From SAR202 cluster bacterium bin16 (GTDB lineage Bacteria > Chloroflexota > Dehalococcoidia > Lucifugimonadales > Australimonadaceae): 37,453 bases of DNA. The notes beneath the pieces were generated by a model. That model did not search any database. It was not told the DNA's origin and was given only the letters and a program-made list of their open reading frames with translations. Numbering within the stretch: the first letter of the stretch is position 1; each line of letters opens with the position of its first letter. Shown here in pieces: positions 33,920-37,453 of this stretch. The stretch is taken from positions 1-37,453 of the forward strand of contig MPMJ01000004.1 of NCBI GenBank assembly GCA_002238425.1, in the 5' to 3' direction. Both the position numbers and the translations under genes were made by a program.

Positions 33920-34624
33920 GTGTCCGAGAACACGCTCTTGGAGAACGCAAGAGAGACACTGCGGACTCTCCGGCAAACCGATCGCAAGATACCGTTCTTT
34001 GTGGAGTTCTCAGGCACTCCGAAGAGCGGTAAAAGCACATGCATTGACATCATCGCCCACTTTTTCAGGCGTGCCGACTACAAAGTGCTCGCTCCGGCAG
34101 AGGGAGCTTCTAAACGAACACCGTATTACCTCAAGGACGACTGGGTGGCTTTCAACACATGGTCTGCGTCCTACGCGCTTATGCATGTACTTGAAGGGCT
34201 ATACGGTTCAGATAAGTATGACTTAGCTATCCTGGACAGAGGCCTATTTGACGCATTGGCCTGGTTCGAATTGTTAGAGATGCAAGGCAATATTACAGAG
34301 GAAAAGCGAGACCATATCCACAAGTTCCTGCTCATTGAGAACTGGCGCGACGCCATCGACATGGTTCTTTTGTTCAAAACTGACCCTCAAACGTCTCTGT
34401 CCCGTGAAACCAGGGATAAGCTGACTACAGAGGAAGGGCGCGCGATGAATCCAGGCATCTTGGAACAGTTAAACCAGGCGTACGATGCAGTCAGAGAAAG
34501 ATATTCAAGCGAATTTCACCGGTTCGAGACCATAGAAACGGATGAACGGGCCACCACACCAAAGTCAACTGCCACACGAGCTGCTGAACTGATTCTGGAC
34601 GTCTTTCAAACCGGCAAAAAGTGA
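33920..34624 (+). CDS. P-loop nucleoside/nucleotide-kinase-like protein
   Basis: 234 aa from GTG 33920 (AGGGG a few nt upstream); a GTG at 33875 would make a nearly leaderless, longer form. P-loop GTPKSGKS at 32-39 (FVEFSGTPKSGKSTCIDII), a DRG motif at 106-108 (YDLAILDRGLFDALAWFELL) as in thymidylate- and deoxynucleoside-kinase-type folds, and a basic lid-like segment (SLSRETRDKL). The substrate is unknown. Visibly less GC-rich than the window average, so probably acquired. 6 bp upstream of a Nudix-like gene in the same direction, which suggests a joint nucleotide-metabolising or signalling function. Confidence 0.75.
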   Translation: MSENTLLENARETLRTLRQTDRKIPFFVEFSGTPKSGKSTCIDIIAHFFRRADYKVLAPAEGASKRTPYYLKDDWVAFNTWSASYALMHVLEGLYGSDKYDLAILDRGLFDALAWFELLEMQGNITEEKRDHIHKFLLIENWRDAIDMVLLFKTDPQTSLSRETRDKLTTEEGRAMNPGILEQLNQAYDAVRERYSSEFHRFETIETDERATTPKSTATRAAELILDVFQTGKK

Positions 34625-34630
34625 ACAGCC

Positions 34631-35284
34631 ATGGACAGCCAGATGCAATCGGTCCTGTGTTTTCCTCGGTCATACGTTGCAGATTGCAGCCGATTCACTC
34701 CATGGGAGATTGCAAGCAACGTCCTCCATTCAGCGGAGAAGAGCATGACATGGCTTCCGCGAAGCGAAGCTGAAGTTTCGGATACCCTGGTGCAGCCGAT
34801 TCCATGTGCATTAGTCATCAATGAGGCTAGCCTCTATCATGCCTTTCGCCGAATTGATGAGGGCAGAGCAGACCTGCGCAAGCGAATAAGCCTGGTAATA
34901 GGAGGCCACATAGACCAGGATGACTCAGATGGCGACTTCTATTCGCTTGCTATTGCTACCCTGATTAGAGAACTCGACGAGGAGTTGAAGATTGGGCGTC
35001 TCCCTTCTACTGCGAAGCCAGTTGGGCTGGTAGTCGATCAGTCTTCTTTGGAGTCTTCCCGTCATATCGCGATAGTTTATGAAGTTGCCATAACAGGTAC
35101 GATTAAGCCCAAGGCTGTGGAGGAATTCTCGATGCGTTCCAAGTATGACGGAAAGCCGTGCACGCCAGACGAATTGCTCACTATCCGCAAGAAATTCGAC
35201 CCGTGGTCTTTGATTATCTTCGGAGACTACATCAACCCGTCTTACTCTTACGACGTGGGCAAACAGCTCAGCCTGTCTCACTAG
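34631..35284 (+). CDS. Nudix-like protein (COG4112-like)
   Basis: 217 aa. VLCFPRSYV near the start, LPRSEAEVSDTLVQPIPCALVIN, then SLVIGGHIDQDD followed ~16 residues later by LIRELDEELKI. REL-D-EEL is the core REUxEE of a Nudix box with a longer than normal spacing from the GG. The overall order resembles the MutT-like predicted phosphoesterase family COG4112. It should hydrolyse a nucleoside-diphosphate-linked compound. Start is ATG 34631, or ATG 34643 which fits the family start better; neither has a strong ribosome site, so coupling to the upstream kinase is likely. Same composition as the kinase gene. Confidence 0.75.
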   Translation: MDSQMQSVLCFPRSYVADCSRFTPWEIASNVLHSAEKSMTWLPRSEAEVSDTLVQPIPCALVINEASLYHAFRRIDEGRADLRKRISLVIGGHIDQDDSDGDFYSLAIATLIRELDEELKIGRLPSTAKPVGLVVDQSSLESSRHIAIVYEVAITGTIKPKAVEEFSMRSKYDGKPCTPDELLTIRKKFDPWSLIIFGDYINPSYSYDVGKQLSLSH

Positions 35285-35474
35285 GGGAGGGCACGTTCTG
35301 CCCGAGCTGTTCAGAAGGCTACTTCTTCGGGGCTGGGCGCACGAACCCTTGATGACATGCAGAATGTGTCAGGGATGTTCTTTGAGGGCGGGGGCTGCTG
35401 GCCATGCTGCACCTTCCTCGTCGGGATACCCCAGCGTATGCCATACGGTGCCCATGGTAACCGTATCGACATCC

Positions 35475-35669
35475 CTACTCCGGTTCTTGAAGCGCAGCGG
35501 ACAGTTCCCGTAACAGATCACGAGCCAGCCCGATGGGTAGAACGATGGCGACTGACTGGTGGCCACGTTGTTCGATACTGCGGGCTGGCTCGAATGTCAG
35601 ACGAACCTCTGGTGTTAGTAGTTCAAAGTCAACTTGAACGGTAAAAGCGCCGAGCTGTATCTCTTCCAT
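35475..35669 (-). CDS. Small protein of unknown function (64 aa)
   Basis: Starts MEEIQLGAFTVQVDFELLTPEVRL, continues SVAIVLPIGLARDLLRELSAAL. Alternating strands then an amphipathic helix, acidic, no Cys. A strong GGGAGG 5 nt before the ATG supports this start over the longer frame. It converges on the Nudix-like gene with ~190 bp between their ends, in which I see nothing. No family recognised. Confidence 0.65.
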   Translation of the reverse strand: MEEIQLGAFTVQVDFELLTPEVRLTFEPARSIEQRGHQSVAIVLPIGLARDLLRELSAALQEPE

Positions 35670-35733
35670 CGTAGCCTCCCTTTCGCTCCCACCATCAGAT
35701 TGGCGTCTCGCCGGTTGGGGGTGCTCCTTTGTT

Positions 35734-36987
35734 CTACGGCGAGCAAGGCAACTGGGACAACATCTGGCTGAGGCCTCTGATTCGGTACGTCCCACTGTAC
35801 GACTCTGCAACTACGCTTAGCGTGTCCCCTCCTCGTATGCGTGCCAGGAACTCCTGTTCAAGATGGCGAGGGACGAAGGCCGAATTGTTGAGAGTGCCGT
35901 AGTTCCATATTATTCCCCATCGTCGGCCATCCACATCATATGACCCAGGGATGTCAGGGCCCGGAAGATATGCATCCTCCCACAGGGCATACATCTCGAA
36001 ATCGCGATTGTTCGAACACTGAATCACGAACCAAATACCCTGCTGTTCACTTCTAGTGAATAGATGCGGAGTACCGTTGTCAAAAATATCGTATTCCCAC
36101 TCAACGGCAGGACGGGGAGCCTCGATTCGAGTCCCGCGCCGTAGGTCGTTGATGACCAAAGCGATGTCCTCGCTGCTGATGGCGAACCCCACATTTTCTA
36201 GAGGCCGCCCGCTTGCTGTCTCGTGGTAGCCGAAGGTATTGATTCCCACGACCTCGCCGGTCTCGTATGAGATCAACGGCCCGCCGGAGTTGCCGGGGTT
36301 CAGCGCAGCATCTGTTTGCAGGACGAATGTGTTGTAGTAGGAATCGTAGCGGTTCGCGGAAACGACCCCTCTGGTCAGCGTGAGCGTCGTGCCGTCCAGC
36401 GGGTAGCCGAGTGCGAAAACCTCCGTCCCGACTGAGGCATGACCACCCAGTTCGAGGACTTCCCAATGCAGGGAGCAACATATCTCCAGAACGGCCAAGT
36501 CCATAATTCCGTTATAGCCCACGGCATACGCGCCGAACCGCCGAACATCGTCCAAGACCACAGCAATGCTCTGCCCACCTTCGATGACGTGATAATTCGT
36601 TAGTACATAGCCGACACCTTCCGCCCCCACACCGATGAGCACGCCCGTGCCGCTGGCGAAGCCATCCACCTCGATCTTGGCGACGCTCTGCGAAGCCTCT
36701 TCAACCCGCTGCCGCGAGGTAGGAGTGGGGGTGGGAGTGATCGTCGGCGTCGGTGTGGGCGTTGGTGACGGCGTAGCGGTAGCAGTGGGCGTCGCCGTCG
36801 GCACCGGAGTGTTCGTTGGGGTAGGCGCTGGAGTCGGAGTAGGAGTCAATGTTGCCGTTGCCGTAGGGGGTATCGGCGTGGGCGTTGGCGTGGGCGTGGG
36901 AGTTGCGCAGGCTGTTGCGAAAAGGAGAAGAGTGGCAAGCACGCCCCAGCGGGGGACATGGAACCCTCCTGCCAACCACTGGGCCAT
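35734..36987 (-). CDS. HtrA-like trypsin-type serine protease, lipoprotein
   Basis: 417 aa. Lipoprotein signal ([14 protein letters not shown], Cys27), then a ~60-residue Thr/Pro repeat spacer (PTPTPT). The chymotrypsin-fold domain has the full triad: His133 ([10 protein letters not shown]), Asp163 ([10 protein letters not shown]) and Ser234 ([10 protein letters not shown]). No PDZ domain; residues ~285-415 are a separate beta-rich domain ([38 protein letters not shown]) that may bind substrate. Presumably quality control or processing outside the membrane. An alternative ATG at 36996 overlaps the upstream ligase stop (ATGA). The spacer is of the same kind as in the metallopeptidase at 6426. 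Confidence 0.85.
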   Translation of the reverse strand: MAQWLAGGFHVPRWGVLATLLLFATACATPTPTPTPTPIPPTATATLTPTPTPAPTPTNTPVPTATPTATATPSPTPTPTPTITPTPTPTSRQRVEEASQSVAKIEVDGFASGTGVLIGVGAEGVGYVLTNYHVIEGGQSIAVVLDDVRRFGAYAVGYNGIMDLAVLEICCSLHWEVLELGGHASVGTEVFALGYPLDGTTLTLTRGVVSANRYDSYYNTFVLQTDAALNPGNSGGPLISYETGEVVGINTFGYHETASGRPLENVGFAISSEDIALVINDLRRGTRIEAPRPAVEWEYDIFDNGTPHLFTRSEQQGIWFVIQCSNNRDFEMYALWEDAYLPGPDIPGSYDVDGRRWGIIWNYGTLNNSAFVPRHLEQEFLARIRGGDTLSVVAESYSGTYRIRGLSQMLSQLPCSP

Positions 36988-36992
36988 GCCCC

Positions 36993-37453
36993 TCATTCTC
37001 CGTGCAGGTCGCGTTCGTCGATGACGCGGCGGGCTTTGAACTGGGTGCGTTCCAGTTGGCCGGGGGCTTTGAGGTCGACGTTGGAGCGGATGCCGAGGGT
37101 GGCGCCGAGGTCGGACTGGAGCTGGCGCTTGACGGCGTCGATGCCGGCTTCGGTGGCGGCTTCGGGGGTGTACTCGGCGAGGACGGTGAGCTCGTCCATG
37201 GTGCGCTCTCGGGAGACGACCATGCGGAACTCGCCGGTGAGGCCGGGGATGGCGCGGACGACGTTCTCGACGGCGCTTGGGTAGACGTTCTCGCCGCGCA
37301 CGACAACCATGTCGTCGACGCGGCCGTAGATGCCGCGTGGCATGGTGGGGTAGGTGCGCCCGCAGGGGCAGGGGTCGTCCGTCCAACTTGCGAGGTCGCC
37401 GGACCAGAAGCGGATCAGCGGCTGGGAGGTGCGCTCCAGGTGCGTGTAGACGG
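36993..37453 (-). CDS. Phenylacetate-CoA ligase-like enzyme, 3' part
   Basis: C-terminal ~153 codons of an adenylate-forming CoA ligase; the gene continues beyond the window. Visible: [43 protein letters not shown] (hinge and start of the C-domain), the ferredoxin-like C-domain [17 protein letters not shown], and [20 protein letters not shown] at the end (the lysine near ERTQFKA is in the position of the catalytic one). The family activates phenylacetate or related aryl acids; the exact substrate is not decided by this part. Overlaps or abuts the start of the protease gene downstream. Confidence 0.9.
   Translation of the reverse strand, partial: VYTHLERTSQPLIRFWSGDLASWTDDPCPCGRTYPTMPRGIYGRVDDMVVVRGENVYPSAVENVVRAIPGLTGEFRMVVSRERTMDELTVLAEYTPEAATEAGIDAVKRQLQSDLGATLGIRSNVDLKAPGQLERTQFKARRVIDERDLHGE

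Noticed and set aside
35357..35644. 95-aa plus-strand frame and a 65-aa minus-strand frame (35369-35566)
   Set aside because: No ribosome site; both overlap the 64-aa minus-strand gene that has a strong Shine-Dalgarno.

Overview
The window is GC-rich bacterial chromosome, most likely Chloroflexota and probably a Dehalococcoidia/SAR202-type lineage. I infer this from the pairing of a Chlor_Arch_YYY (DUF2298) membrane protein with an Agl23-like GT-C protein, a combination known mainly from Chloroflexi and archaea. Several families of short dispersed palindromes also fit. All translations, hairpins and motif calls were made by eye; no database search was run.

Layout. 1-2.2 kb: partial DnaQ-fold protein with a broken frame (-), an HDO/TenA-like haem-oxygenase-fold protein (+) and an uncharacterised protein (-). 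2.3-11.4 kb, minus strand: ligA, pth, a lipoprotein zinc metallopeptidase, a small anchored protein, a DUF5671 membrane protein (frame-broken), cca and a small membrane protein. 11.4-12.8 kb: MFS transporter (+). 12.85-13.8 kb (+): a TIR-domain protein followed by a small multi-TM protein, a possible two-gene immune module. 13.8-23.3 kb, minus strand, joined by ATGA/GTGA overlaps: ftsY, YYY protein, Agl23-like glycosyltransferase, UPF0104/flippase-like protein, FAD oxidoreductase. This looks like a glycan/lipid-linked-sugar export operon. The YYY protein carries a seven-repeat FG-GAP propeller spliced into its membrane domain. 23.3-26.2 kb: repeat-rich region with one uncharacterised gene (+) and rnc (-). 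26.2-28.3 kb: a DsbA-family gene (-) with an in-frame TGA exactly at the catalytic-cysteine position, divergent from a DUF1015 gene (+). 28.3-31.2 kb (-): trpS, inositol-phosphatase, YihY. 31.6-33.7 kb (-): a lone phage-type TerL and a HEPN/PaREP1-like protein. 33.8-35.3 kb (+): a less GC-rich P-loop kinase/Nudix cassette behind a good sigma70-type promoter. 35.5-37.5 kb (-): a 64-aa protein, an HtrA-like lipoprotein protease and the 3' part of a phenylacetate-CoA-ligase gene.

Most notable: (1) the DsbA-family gene looks like a selenoprotein gene: strong Shine-Dalgarno and ATG upstream of the TGA, continuous homology across it, and a small bSECIS-like hairpin 21 nt downstream; (2) the FG-GAP propeller inside a Chlor_Arch_YYY protein; (3) the TIR plus small membrane protein pair; (4) palindromic repeats inserted in frame into ligA, the Agl23-like gene and terL, and extending ftsY; (5) two ~100-bp MITE-like elements, one of which supplies the ligA stop codon.

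Caution on assembly: four long G/C homopolymer patches (2745-2767, 5015-5026, 10841-10869, 23565-23625), two tandem duplications and two frameshifts suggest local sequence errors. Oddities at those points may not be biological.
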